Positions 41,229 to 50,208 of a DNA stretch of 64,000 nucleotides are shown one piece after another; positions within the stretch are counted from its first letter, which is position 1; every line of letters begins with the position of its first letter. The DNA lies in assembly GCA_026710945.1 (NCBI GenBank), contig JAPOQA010000046.1:1-64000 (forward strand), read 5' to 3'. The position numbers and the translations under genes were made by a program. The notes under the pieces are model-generated. The model made no database searches, was not told the DNA's origin, and saw nothing but the letters and a program-made list of their open reading frames with translations. This DNA is from Chloroflexota bacterium. GTDB lineage: Bacteria > Chloroflexota > UBA11872 > VXOZ01.

Positions 41229-44186
41229 ATGGATAGAGAGACATTTAAGCATCCCGGTGTCGAGTATCGCGCTGTGCCGTTCTGGTCGTGGAACGACTGG
41301 TTGGAGGACGACGAGTTGGTGCGGCAGATCGACGAGATGGAGAAGGCCGGGTGGGGCGGCTTCTTCATGCACTCGCGGCTGGGCCTCGAGACGCCCTACA
41401 TGACGCCGGAGTGGATGGACCGCATTCGCACGTGCGTGGAGGAAGCCCGCAAGCGCGGCATGCACGCCTGGCTCTACGATGAAGACAAGTGGCCCAGCGG
41501 CTTCGCCGGCGGCATGACCGCGCTCAAAAACCCCGACTACCGCATGCGGGTGCTCGCCCTCCGGGTGTTCAATCGCTATGACACCTATCCCGAGAGCGTG
41601 GCGGTGTTTGCGGGCAACCTCAGCAACGGCGCGCTCACCGACGTGCGGCAGGTGGACGCGCAGCAGGACGACGCCCATCTCACGTACCTGCAGTTTCACG
41701 AATGGATCGCGCCGCTCGGGAGCCCCTGGTTCAATGGCGCTGCGTACAGCGACCAGCTCAGCGTTGACGCCGTGGGTGAGTTCATCGACAACACCTATGT
41801 CGCCTATCGCGACGTCCTTGGCGACGATTTCGGTTCAGTGGTTCCCGGCATCTTTACCGATGAGCCGAATTACTGCTCCTTCCACCAGGAGCACCCGGAG
41901 ATTTCCGTACCCTGGACTAAGGGGTTTGCCGAGATATTCGCGGGGAAGTTTGGCTATGACCTGATTCCGCATCTGCCGTCGCTCTTCTATGAAGTCGGTG
42001 ATTATCGCAAAGTGCGCTACCACTACTGGCGCGCCATCACGGAGCAGTTCGTCGAGGCGTTCTCGAAGCAGATTTACGACTGGTGCGACGCTCACAACCT
42101 GAAGCTCACCGGGCACTATCTCTACGAAGATTCGCTACAGCAGCAAGTACCGGTCTCGGGCGCGGTGATGCCCCACTATGAATATATGCACTACCCCGGC
42201 ATAGACCACCTGCGCCGCAACATTGCGGACCTCGTCACACCCAAGCAATTGGATAGCGTGGTCTGCCAGCTTGGCAAAGAGCGGGCGCTTTCCGAGACCT
42301 ACGGCTGCTCCGGGCAAAACCTCTCGTTTGAAGGCCGCAAGTGGATCGGCGACTGGCAGTGCGTACTGGGCATCAATTTCCTCAACCCGCACCTGTCGTC
42401 GTATACGTTGCGCGGCGCGCGCAAGCGGGACTATCCGCCGGACATCTTCTACCAGCAACCGTGGTGGCCGCACAATGCCTTGATCGACGACTACTACGCC
42501 CGGCTGTCCTATGCGCTCAGTCAAGGGGAGCGTGTGGTAGACCTCCTCGTCGTGCACCCCATAGGCAGTGCGTGGTCCGTCTATCGCCCGCAAAATCCCC
42601 AATCAGCGCGAGCAATTAACGATCCATGGGTCGCGCTTTCCACGCGGCTCCTGGAGGAACACTTCGACTTTCACTTTGGCGATGAATCAATCATGGCACG
42701 GCACGCCCGCGTGGAAGACGACTGCCTCGTCGTCGGTCAAATGCGCTACCGCGTCGTCATCGTGCCACCGAGCATTACGCTGGCAGGTTCTACGGTGGCG
42801 TTGCTGCAGGCCTTCAGGGCTGCTGGCGGCGTTGTGTTCTTCTGTGATGAGAAGCCGACGCTTATCGAAGGCGAACGCGACGAGTCCGTGGATGCGCTGA
42901 TTGCCGCGTGCGACACACTATCGCTCGGCGACGCACCCCTGGCCGCGACGCTGGAGCCGCACCTGGCACGACCGGTACGGGTGACCAATGGGGACGGCAG
43001 CACAGTGCCGCACGTCTGGTACAACCTGCGGCGCAACGGCGGGGACCAGACTCTCTTCTTGGCAAACACGAGCCAAGATGAAGGCGGCGACTACACCGTG
43101 CACCTGCCGAACGGTGGCAATTGGCAGCTCTGGGACGCCGCGACCGGCGAGATTGAACCGCTGCCGGCACGGAATGGGGCTTCAAACGGCGCCGTTACGC
43201 TGCCGTTCGCTCCGGTGGGTTCATACCTGCTCGTCAACGCTGCGCACGGCCCCGCCGCCGAGGCGGCGCCCGCGCCGGACTTTACCCAATCAGTCGCTGT
43301 GGGCGATACCTGGGACGTGGAATTGCTGGATCCAAATGCGCTCACGCTTGACTACTGCGCGTATCGCGTTGCCGACGGCGACTGGCAGGAGCCCGTACCC
43401 CACCTGAAAGCCCTGGAGAATTTGCGGAAAGCCGGCACTCTGGAACACGTACGCATAACCGGCAGCGGCGTGCCGTTCTCCGTGCGGTACACCTTTGAAT
43501 CCGGTCTTGCGGCGGGGCACGAACTCACGCTGGTGGTGGAACGTCCGGATGAATTTCGCATCGCGGTGAACGGCACGGCGGTCGCGCATGATGCCAGTGA
43601 CGGCTATTGGCTCGATTCGACCTTCCGGCGCATTCCCATCGGCGCGCTCGCCCAACCGGGGGCGAACACGATCACGTTGGAGGGCGTCACGAGTCTCGAC
43701 ATGGAGATTGAAGCCTGCTACGTGATTGGCGACTTTGGGGTTGAACAGAATGGCAATGCGTTCAGGCTCGTCCCGGCTCCGACTCAAGCGCAGTCGGGCG
43801 ACCTTACGCCTCAGGGACTGCCCTTCTATGCCGGCCGCGTGCGACTCAGCCAGCAGGTGGAGGTATCCGAAAAAGGAGATGCCGCGGCACTCGCGCTCGA
43901 TGGGCTGGACGCTACGGTGACGATCGTGCGCGTAAACGGCCAAGAGGCCGGCACAATCGTCTGGCGGCCCCACGAACTGGACATTTCATCTCATTTGGTC
44001 GCGGGCGAAAACACCTTGGAACTGGAGCTGATAGGCACGCTCCACAACTTGCTGGGCCCACACCACCACCGCGACGGCGAAATCCTGGCAGTCTCGCCAG
44101 CCACGTTCTCCGATTGGCTCAACTGGACGGACGACTATACTTTCGTGCGCTTCGGTTTGGAGGGCGCACGGATTTTGCAAGGATGA
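41229..44186 (+). CDS. GH106-like glycoside hydrolase (alpha-L-rhamnosidase type)
   Basis: A 985-residue protein. The N-terminal half matches the catalytic barrel of GH106-like enzymes: YRAVPFWSWNDWLEDDELVRQIDEM, GWGGFFMHSRLGLETPYM, HAWLYDEDKWPSGFAGG, FTDEPNYCSF, TGHYLYEDSL and QCVLGINFLNPHLSSYTLRGARKRDYPP. A middle domain (about 430-690) and C-terminal beta-sandwich, sugar-binding-like domains follow (VRYTFESGLAAGHELTLVV; WRPHELDISSHLVAGENTLELEL). No signal peptide. GGAGG lies 8 nt before ATG 41229. Rhamnosidase activity is inferred from the family. Confidence 0.87.
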   Translation: MDRETFKHPGVEYRAVPFWSWNDWLEDDELVRQIDEMEKAGWGGFFMHSRLGLETPYMTPEWMDRIRTCVEEARKRGMHAWLYDEDKWPSGFAGGMTALKNPDYRMRVLALRVFNRYDTYPESVAVFAGNLSNGALTDVRQVDAQQDDAHLTYLQFHEWIAPLGSPWFNGAAYSDQLSVDAVGEFIDNTYVAYRDVLGDDFGSVVPGIFTDEPNYCSFHQEHPEISVPWTKGFAEIFAGKFGYDLIPHLPSLFYEVGDYRKVRYHYWRAITEQFVEAFSKQIYDWCDAHNLKLTGHYLYEDSLQQQVPVSGAVMPHYEYMHYPGIDHLRRNIADLVTPKQLDSVVCQLGKERALSETYGCSGQNLSFEGRKWIGDWQCVLGINFLNPHLSSYTLRGARKRDYPPDIFYQQPWWPHNALIDDYYARLSYALSQGERVVDLLVVHPIGSAWSVYRPQNPQSARAINDPWVALSTRLLEEHFDFHFGDESIMARHARVEDDCLVVGQMRYRVVIVPPSITLAGSTVALLQAFRAAGGVVFFCDEKPTLIEGERDESVDALIAACDTLSLGDAPLAATLEPHLARPVRVTNGDGSTVPHVWYNLRRNGGDQTLFLANTSQDEGGDYTVHLPNGGNWQLWDAATGEIEPLPARNGASNGAVTLPFAPVGSYLLVNAAHGPAAEAAPAPDFTQSVAVGDTWDVELLDPNALTLDYCAYRVADGDWQEPVPHLKALENLRKAGTLEHVRITGSGVPFSVRYTFESGLAAGHELTLVVERPDEFRIAVNGTAVAHDASDGYWLDSTFRRIPIGALAQPGANTITLEGVTSLDMEIEACYVIGDFGVEQNGNAFRLVPAPTQAQSGDLTPQGLPFYAGRVRLSQQVEVSEKGDAAALALDGLDATVTIVRVNGQEAGTIVWRPHELDISSHLVAGENTLELELIGTLHNLLGPHHHRDGEILAVSPATFSDWLNWTDDYTFVRFGLEGARILQG

Positions 44187-44210
44187 ATTGAAACAGAATA
44201 GAGAATGAAC

Positions 44211-44252
44211 CGCAGTCGTAGGGGCACGATATATCGTGCCCCTACGACTGCG
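44211..44252. repeat. REP palindrome, left of the RAYT gene
   Basis: A perfect 42-bp palindrome with arms CGCAGTCGTAGGGGCACGAT. Its central 28 bp are the common REP. Confidence 0.8.
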
Positions 44253-44297
44253 ACAGACTCAGGTTGAAATGCTTGAAAGAGAAACTTGCTTGGGGGA

Positions 44298-44912
44298 ATG
44301 GTGGCTGACTCTACTCGACGACCTAAGCGACGGTCCGTTCGCTTGAAAGAATTCGATTATGCGCAACCAGGAGCGTACTTTGTGACGGTCTGTGCGAACG
44401 ACTGGAGGGATGTATGGGGCAAGGTGCGCGGTGGAGACGTTTCGCTCAACGACCTTGGACTCATCATTGAAGATTGCTGGGAGAATATACCTGCTCACTT
44501 TCCCCACGTAAGGCTCGACCAATTCTGCGTGATGCCTAATCACCTGCACGGCATTCTCCTATTTACCGACACCGGTAGGGGCACGATATATCGTGCCCCT
44601 ACTGAGGCGTTGAGTGGTACGGTGGGAATCGATTCACCTAGCGAAGCCGGAAAAGAGCAGTTTTCTCAGCCAGTTGCGGGATCGCTGCCAACAGTAATTC
44701 GGACCTTTAAGGCGGCGGTCACAAGGTACGCGCGCAGCATTAGGGAACATGGGGATTTCAAGGTTTGGCAGCGAGGGTACTATGAGCGGGTAATTCGCGA
44801 CGAAAGGGAACTCGAAGAAGTGCGCAAATACATTGCCAACAATCCAGCGAAATGGGATTTGGATATTGAGAATCCAGCAGTTCGAACCAAAGAATCGTTG
44901 GGTACGCATTGA
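44298..44912 (+). CDS. REP-associated tyrosine transposase (RAYT, Y1 family)
   Basis: A 204-residue Y1-type HUH transposase. The pattern is ARRPKRRSVRLKEFDYAQPGAYFVTV-like at the start, the HUH pair in MPNHLHGILL, and the catalytic Tyr in VWQRGYYERVIRDERELEEVRKYIANNPAKW. RAYTs nick and join single-stranded REP ends. Identical REP palindromes lie on both sides, and a third interrupts the frame at 44575-44602, encoding GRGTIYRAP without breaking it. The insertion lies just after the HUH motif, so activity is uncertain. The start ATG 44298 is tentative. Confidence 0.9.
   Translation: MVADSTRRPKRRSVRLKEFDYAQPGAYFVTVCANDWRDVWGKVRGGDVSLNDLGLIIEDCWENIPAHFPHVRLDQFCVMPNHLHGILLFTDTGRGTIYRAPTEALSGTVGIDSPSEAGKEQFSQPVAGSLPTVIRTFKAAVTRYARSIREHGDFKVWQRGYYERVIRDERELEEVRKYIANNPAKWDLDIENPAVRTKESLGTH
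44575..44602. repeat. REP palindrome inside the RAYT coding region
   Basis: The same 28-bp palindrome (arms GTAGGGGCACGATA), read in frame within the transposase gene. Confidence 0.8.
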
Positions 44913-44924
44913 GACAATTCAATC

Positions 44925-44952
44925 GTAGGGGCACGATATATCGTGCCCCTAC
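44925..44952. repeat. REP palindrome, right of the RAYT gene
   Basis: The fourth identical 28-bp palindrome. It ends 23 bp before the likely MFS start and overlaps the longest possible MFS frame. Confidence 0.8.
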
Positions 44953-44975
44953 CCACTAGAGCAAGATTCTACCCC

Positions 44976-46181
44976 GTGGCAGCAACTCAGCAAGAGACAT
45001 CAACCGACTCCCCTGCTCAGCCTGATCGGCTGACCATCTGGGCATTCTATGTCGGCACGTTTCTCTACTGGGGCGCGCTGTACATCTACTCGCCGATCCT
45101 CTCGGTTTATGCAGAGTCGCTGGGAGCGACGTTTACGCTCATCGGCATCGTGGTTGGCACCTACGGCCTGGTCCAAATGGTGCTCCGCATACCGCTGGGC
45201 ATACTATCCGACCGCTGGGGCCGGCGGCTGCCGTTTCTCTACGCGGGACATTTCTTCAACATCGTCGGCTGCTTGGGCTTGGCGCTCGCGCCTACCGCCA
45301 CGTATTTGGCCGTGTTTCGCGGCGTGTTGGGCATCAGCGCTGCCACCTGGGTGGCGTTTACGGTGCTTTATGCCAGCTACTTTCCGGCCGACGAGGCACC
45401 CAAGGCCATGGGCATCATGTCGGCGATTAATGGCGTCTCGCTGATCGTGGTGAATCTTGCCGGCGGCCAAATCGCCGAATCCTTGGGCATGGTAGCCACG
45501 TTCTACGCCGGCGCCGGCCTGGCCGTCATCGGTCTGATCTCGACCGTCCCGATCAAGGAAAAGCGCGTTACGCGCAAACCGCCAACCCTCCGGCAGATTT
45601 GGCGCATCATGACCCATCCGGCGCTCATCATCGTGGCCTCGGTGACGGCGCTGAACCATTACGCCTTCTGGGCGACGACGTTCAGCTTTGTGCCCGTCTA
45701 CGCCGACGACCTGGGGGCAAGCAAGTTTACGCTGGGCATCATCGGCGTGGTCTCGCTGGTGCCGTATACGCTGGCGTCACTCGTCAACCACCGCTTTGCC
45801 CAACGCCTCGGCGACAATTGGGCAGTCTTCACCGGCATGATGATCATGGCCGCTACCACGTTTGTGGTGCCGCTAATTCAAGACATACCGCTCCTCGCGG
45901 CCTCCCAGGGCATCAACGGCATCGGGCGCGGCATTGTCTATCCCTTGCTCATGGGGCTGAGCATTCGTGAGATTTCCAGCGAAGACCGCGCCACCGCCAT
46001 GGGCGTCTTCCAAGCCGTATACGCCATCGGCATGTTCGTCGGCCCTATGACGGCGGGCGCGGTGGCCGACCTGCTCGGTCTGGGCGGTGCGTTCATTCTC
46101 TCCGGCGCTGTGTCGGTTTTCGCGGCGCTGACGGCGCTCGTGCTCATCAAGCGGAGACCGGCGGAGCAGGCGGCGGGATAG
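44976..46181 (+). CDS. MFS transporter
   Basis: A 401-residue major-facilitator protein with about 12 helices. Family marks are the loop 2-3 motif GILSDRWGRRLPF and, in the second half, LVNHRFAQRLGDNW; the helix-5 region has INGVSLIVVNLAGG. The substrate cannot be read, but placement between a GH106-like hydrolase and sugar-acid genes suggests a sugar or sugar acid. The GTG at 44976 is preferred because the longer frame starts inside the REP palindrome; no clear ribosome site is seen. Confidence 0.85.
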   Translation: MAATQQETSTDSPAQPDRLTIWAFYVGTFLYWGALYIYSPILSVYAESLGATFTLIGIVVGTYGLVQMVLRIPLGILSDRWGRRLPFLYAGHFFNIVGCLGLALAPTATYLAVFRGVLGISAATWVAFTVLYASYFPADEAPKAMGIMSAINGVSLIVVNLAGGQIAESLGMVATFYAGAGLAVIGLISTVPIKEKRVTRKPPTLRQIWRIMTHPALIIVASVTALNHYAFWATTFSFVPVYADDLGASKFTLGIIGVVSLVPYTLASLVNHRFAQRLGDNWAVFTGMMIMAATTFVVPLIQDIPLLAASQGINGIGRGIVYPLLMGLSIREISSEDRATAMGVFQAVYAIGMFVGPMTAGAVADLLGLGGAFILSGAVSVFAALTALVLIKRRPAEQAAG

Positions 46182-46496
46182 CGCGGCAAACGCGAGAATA
46201 CGGGGTCAATTGCGGAGCACCTATCATCTTAACTTGGGGATGATTGGCGTTAGGTCTAGATAAGTCTTGGCGGCCTGCCTTTGATGCTTCCCCAATTGTC
46301 GGGATTCCGGCTTGCGCCGGGATGATGGACTGTCGCGCGTTTCCCTTACGGAACCAGTGCACATGGACGGCATACGACGCCTGCACAGTGTCAGCATGAG
46401 CAATACCATGTAGCATACAAGGGCATTCAGTGAAAGCAATACACAGCGGCAGAGAGATTCTCACTAGAGCTTGAGATGAGCAAAGGAGCAATCGCC
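46182..46496. repeat. Intergenic region with a REP palindrome
   Basis: GGGATTCCGGCTTGCGCCGG at about 46299-46318 belongs to the GTCATTCCGGCGCAAGCCGG family. No gene is seen. AAAGGAG precedes the next start. Confidence 0.5.
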
Positions 46497-47489
46497 ATGA
46501 AGATCGGTGTACGCGCGAACCGGCAGTCGCTAAAGAGTGGCGGAGACGATTACCTGCGCTTCCTGCAGCAGATCGGAGTGGACTGTATCGATATCGAACT
46601 TGGGATGGTGCCAGGATACGACGAGACCGGGTGCTTTACGCGGGAAGGATTGCACGACATCGTGACGCGCTTTGCCACGGCCGGTCTGCGCATCGAGCGT
46701 GCCAATGCCACCAATTCTCACCACCTCGATGCCCTTATCGGCGGCCCTAACGCGGCCCGGCAGCGCGAACACCTTTGCACCATGGCGGAGTTGCTGGGTG
46801 AGGTGGACGTGCCCGTGATGGGCGTCCAGTGCTTTCAAGCCGCCAATGCCGGGGGCAGCACCACAACCGGGCGCTCCTGGCCGGAGGGCCGCGGCGGCTA
46901 CCGCTACTACCACTTCGACCTCGCGGATGAAGAGGCAGGGCAAACCGCCCCGCGCTTCACCGTTACCGCCGACCAGCTCTGGGAAAATCTTCTCACCACC
47001 TACAAGCAACTAATACCTGTGGCTGAAGGCGCAAACATAAACGTCGCGATGCACGGCAACGATCCGCCGCTGTATGAACTCTACGGCAATCCGCAGATCC
47101 TCTGCCGCTTTGCCGACTTCGACCGCCTCTTCAGCGAGGTTCCCAGCCCGCACAACACCATGACGTTTTGCGTCGGCACGCGCTACGAATCAGGCGAGAG
47201 CATCTTTGAGGGAATCCGCCACTTCGGCGGGCAGGGCAAAGTCGTCCACGTGCACTTCCGCAACGTGCGCGGCAGGCTGCCGGTAGACGGCAGCTACAGC
47301 GAGGTCTTCTTGGATGAGGGCGACATGCACATGCAGCAAGTCGTGGAGGCACTGCATGGGGTACACTACCAAGGTGCCATTGACTTCGACCACGTGATGC
47401 GGTTGACCGGCGACACGGCGAATGGACATCAATACGTTGCCTACTCGGTGGGCTACGTGCGGGCGCTGCTGCAGGGGTTGGGGAATTAG
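46497..47489 (+). CDS. Mannonate-dehydratase-like protein (UxuA family), second copy
   Basis: A 330-residue relative of 23296-24258. Shared segments are NVAMHGNDPPLYELYGNPQIL (metal His, Asp), NTMTFCVGTRYESGE, VHVHFRNVRGRLPVDGSYSEVFLDEGDMHM and IDFDHVMRLTGD near the C-terminus. It likely dehydrates a sugar acid to a keto-deoxy acid, the substrate for the aldolase encoded downstream. ATG 46497 has AAGGAG 8 nt upstream. Confidence 0.87.
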   Translation: MKIGVRANRQSLKSGGDDYLRFLQQIGVDCIDIELGMVPGYDETGCFTREGLHDIVTRFATAGLRIERANATNSHHLDALIGGPNAARQREHLCTMAELLGEVDVPVMGVQCFQAANAGGSTTTGRSWPEGRGGYRYYHFDLADEEAGQTAPRFTVTADQLWENLLTTYKQLIPVAEGANINVAMHGNDPPLYELYGNPQILCRFADFDRLFSEVPSPHNTMTFCVGTRYESGESIFEGIRHFGGQGKVVHVHFRNVRGRLPVDGSYSEVFLDEGDMHMQQVVEALHGVHYQGAIDFDHVMRLTGDTANGHQYVAYSVGYVRALLQGLGN

Positions 47490-47609
47490 GGTGACTTTCC
47501 CGATGTCACGGCGAACCATTGCTTGGATGTAGGTTGTGAGAGACTTTACCCCCGTTTGTTGATATAGGCACGCGCCAAGAGTGCTTCGACCCTTCGACAG
47601 GCTCAGGCC

Positions 47610-47900
47610 GGGCAGGCTCAGCACAAGCGGAACAAGGGGACTAAGCCGACTGTCCTTGACGACAATCGAGAGAGACTCTAGCCGTTCGCCCTGAGCACAG
47701 TCGAAGGGTAAACGGCGGCACAGCAGCGGGCTAGGGATGTACCGCACGAACGGCATGGAGCCGGACAAACGGCACTGGGCAGGCTCAGCACAAACGGAAC
47801 AGGGGGACTAAGCTGACTGTCCTTGACGACTATCGAGAGAGACCCCAGCCGTTCGCCCTGAGCACAGTCGAAGGGTACACGGCGGCACAGCGTTGGGCTA
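47610..47900. repeat. Direct repeat of about 124 bp
   Basis: 47610-47733 and 47777-47900 are close copies, offset by 167 bp (GGCAGGCTCAGCACAAGCGG ... GGCGGCACAGC). Each contains GTTCGCCCTGAGCACAGTCG, a widespread REP sequence. No gene lies between 47490 and 48013. Confidence 0.7.
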
Positions 47901-48013
47901 TTGGATCCGCAGAAACTCGCTGCAACGCACAAGGCTGGATTGAAGACACAGAGATACAAGTCACGAGACAAGATCCAAATTCACTCTTGGGTAGAGCAAG
48001 GAGCACAGAAAAA

Positions 48014-48778
48014 ATGCAGAAGAATCGGGCGCTGGCGAAGATCCGCGCCGGGGGCGTCACCGCCGGACCCGCGATGGGCATCGACTCGCCGGACTTGGCG
48101 GAGCAAGTCGCCCACGTGGGCTTCGACTTCGTGAGCTTTGACTGGCAGCACGGGCAGTGGACCGAACTGTCGCTGAACAACGCGCTAGCGCGCTTTCTCC
48201 ACACCGATACTGCGCCCATCGTACGCGTGAAAGGTCACGAGCCCGGTACCATCAACCGCGTGCTCGACATGGGGGCACTGGGCGTCATTGTCCCCATGGT
48301 GGAGACCGCCGAACAGGCCGCGGCCGCTGCGAGCCCGGCGCGATTCCCGCCCGCTGGCACCCGCTCCGGCGGCGGCATGCGCCTCAATCTCATCGGGGGC
48401 GGTACCGCGCAGGACTACTTTGCCGCCGCCAATGATGAGGTCATGGTCATCGTCATGGTGGAGAGTGAAGAGGCCATTGCCAACGTGGAGAGCATCATGC
48501 AGGTGGAGGGCGTGGACGTCGTGCTCATCGGCCCCGGCGACCTCATGATCAACGTGCACGCCCACGGCCATGACGAGGCCCACCATGAGGCGCTGGTGCA
48601 GCAGGTCGCCGCCGCCGGCAAACGCACCGGCACCGCGGCTGGCTACGTCTGCCAGAGCTACGAGCAAGCCCAGCAGCGTGTTGCTGAGGGCTTCCGCTTC
48701 CTCTGGTTCGGCAACGATAGTGTCTTTGTAAGTACCGGCATGCAGAATCTCCGGCAGGAAATTGAGACGCTGGGATAG
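48014..48778 (+). CDS. HpcH/HpaI family aldolase
   Basis: A 254-residue class II pyruvate aldolase that splits keto-deoxy sugar acids. Family residues: the basic HG pair in SFDWQHGQWTE, PIVRVKGHEPGTI (Arg), GVIVPMVETAEQA, metal Glu in VMVESEEAI and metal Asp in LIGPGDLMINV. AAGGAG precedes ATG 48014 by 10 nt; the open frame extends nine codons upstream. It lies 57 bp before a Gfo/Idh gene and after the UxuA-like gene, which would make its substrate. A broken C-terminal copy lies at 50048-50152. Confidence 0.9.
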   Translation: MQKNRALAKIRAGGVTAGPAMGIDSPDLAEQVAHVGFDFVSFDWQHGQWTELSLNNALARFLHTDTAPIVRVKGHEPGTINRVLDMGALGVIVPMVETAEQAAAAASPARFPPAGTRSGGGMRLNLIGGGTAQDYFAAANDEVMVIVMVESEEAIANVESIMQVEGVDVVLIGPGDLMINVHAHGHDEAHHEALVQQVAAAGKRTGTAAGYVCQSYEQAQQRVAEGFRFLWFGNDSVFVSTGMQNLRQEIETLG

Positions 48779-48835
48779 GCAGCGTTGTGTTCGGAGCGGA
48801 TGTGAATTCGTAAGTGTAGCAGAGCGAGGAGTGCC

Positions 48836-49900
48836 ATGAGCAGCGATTTGCGGGCGGGAGTCTTGGGCGTAGGTCGGGGGCTGAGCTTTGTCCGTGTGCT
48901 CCAGGCCATGGATGGCGTGAATGTGACGGCCGTAGCGGATATGAACGCCGAACGGGTGCAAACGGTATGTGACGAGCACAACGTGCCCCACGGCTTTGCC
49001 ACGCTTGAGGAGATGCTGGCAGAAGACTTGGACCTCGTGGTGGTAGCCACACCGATAGCCCAGCACGCCGCGCATGCCATACAGGTGCTCGAGGCGGGCG
49101 TGAACGTGCTCTCCGAAATTCCTACGCTCGCCACGCGGGAGGAGGCCGACCAGTTAGTAGCCGCCGTTGAAAAGAGCGATGCGCTCTACATGACCAGCGA
49201 GAACTGCAATTACTGGGCGTACGTGCACTCTCTCCGGCACCTCAATGAGCGGGGAGACTTCGGACAGATCTTCGCCGCGGAAGCCGAGTATATTCACAGC
49301 ATCCCCAGTCTGCGGCGCGACGAACACGGCAATCCCACGTGGCGGGCGACGATGCTGCCGATCATCTACCTCACCCACAGCCTCGGCCCGGTGATGTCGG
49401 TCACCGGCCAGTATCCCGTGGAGGTGGTCTGTCTGGGTACAGCGGAGCACTTCGAACCGGGCCTCACCGACATTCAGATGGCCATCTTTCGCATGACTGA
49501 TGACAGCGTCGTGCGCATAACGTGTTCTTTCGCCAACTGCCATTGGGGCAACCACCGTCAGGTCTTCATGGGTACCGAGGCAACGTTTGACTCCGGCTGG
49601 ATCGGCAAGGATGAGCCGAAATTCCGCTACGCGGGAGGAGACTTCACCATACCCGATAACCTGCCGCTGGGCACGAACTATCCCGATGCGCCGGAAGCCG
49701 CTGCCCTCGGTGGACACGGCACTGCCGAATGGTACATGCTGGAGGACTTCTTCACGTCGATCCGCACCGGCGGACCGGTGCCCATCGACGTCTACGAAGG
49801 CATTATGTACAGCCTGCCGGGTATCTGCGCGGCGGAATCCGCCGCCAACGGCGGCCGGCCGGTCGCAATTCCCCAGTACCAACTGCAGCGCGGCGGTTAG
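48836..49900 (+). CDS. Gfo/Idh/MocA-family oxidoreductase, copy 1
   Basis: A 354-residue NAD(P)-dependent sugar or polyol dehydrogenase. The Rossmann loop is GVLGVGRGLSFVRVLQ, then AVADMNAERVQTVC and VVVATPIAQHAAHAIQVLEAGVNVLSEIPTLA. The canonical EKP motif reads EIP, losing the catalytic Lys of many members. C-terminal domain features are ENCNYWAYVHSLRHL and NCHWGNHRQVFMGTEATFDSGW. GCGAGGAG precedes the ATG. It is nearly identical in layout and length to 50209-51273, with which it forms a tandem duplication. Confidence 0.9.
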   Translation: MSSDLRAGVLGVGRGLSFVRVLQAMDGVNVTAVADMNAERVQTVCDEHNVPHGFATLEEMLAEDLDLVVVATPIAQHAAHAIQVLEAGVNVLSEIPTLATREEADQLVAAVEKSDALYMTSENCNYWAYVHSLRHLNERGDFGQIFAAEAEYIHSIPSLRRDEHGNPTWRATMLPIIYLTHSLGPVMSVTGQYPVEVVCLGTAEHFEPGLTDIQMAIFRMTDDSVVRITCSFANCHWGNHRQVFMGTEATFDSGWIGKDEPKFRYAGGDFTIPDNLPLGTNYPDAPEAAALGGHGTAEWYMLEDFFTSIRTGGPVPIDVYEGIMYSLPGICAAESAANGGRPVAIPQYQLQRGG

Positions 49901-49919
49901 CGCAGGGCGCAGCCTGATT

Positions 49920-50000
49920 TGTCGCCCTCACCCCCGTATCACGTACGGGGCAGGCTCTAACCCTCTCCCCCAGGTGAGGGAATTTAAGCTAAGCCGCGGG
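49920..50000. repeat. REP-like palindrome between the duplicated genes
   Basis: CCCTCACCCCCGTATCACGT... with the CTAACCCTCTCCCC block; carries the same short GTATC(g/a)CGTACGGGGC-type module (49936-49958) seen near 6530 and 6742. Confidence 0.6.
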
Positions 50001-50047
50001 CGCAGCAGATCCCCAGCGGAGCGATGTACTGAAAGTGAAAGAGAAGG

Positions 50048-50152
50048 ATGCGCGTCGATGAAGGGTGTAGTTTCCTCCGGTTCGACACCAGCGCGGTCTT
50101 TGTGAACAACGGTGTGGGAGACTTCCTTGAGGAGATGATCACGGAGGCCTAG
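50048..50152 (+). pseudogene. C-terminal fragment of a second HpcH/HpaI aldolase
   Basis: ATG at 50048 opens a 34-residue frame whose product (RVDEGCSFLRFDTSAVFVNN, then GVGDFLEEM) aligns with the last 34 residues of the aldolase at 48014-48778 (RVAEGFRFLWFGNDSVFVST, then GMQNLRQEI). The rest of the gene is missing; REP sequence lies upstream. It sits directly before the second Gfo/Idh gene, in the same place the intact aldolase has before the first. Confidence 0.7.
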
Positions 50153-50208
50153 GCGGTTCCAATTTTGGACTCGAATAGAATCTTCGGCAAAGTGGAGCGA
50201 GGAGTGCT

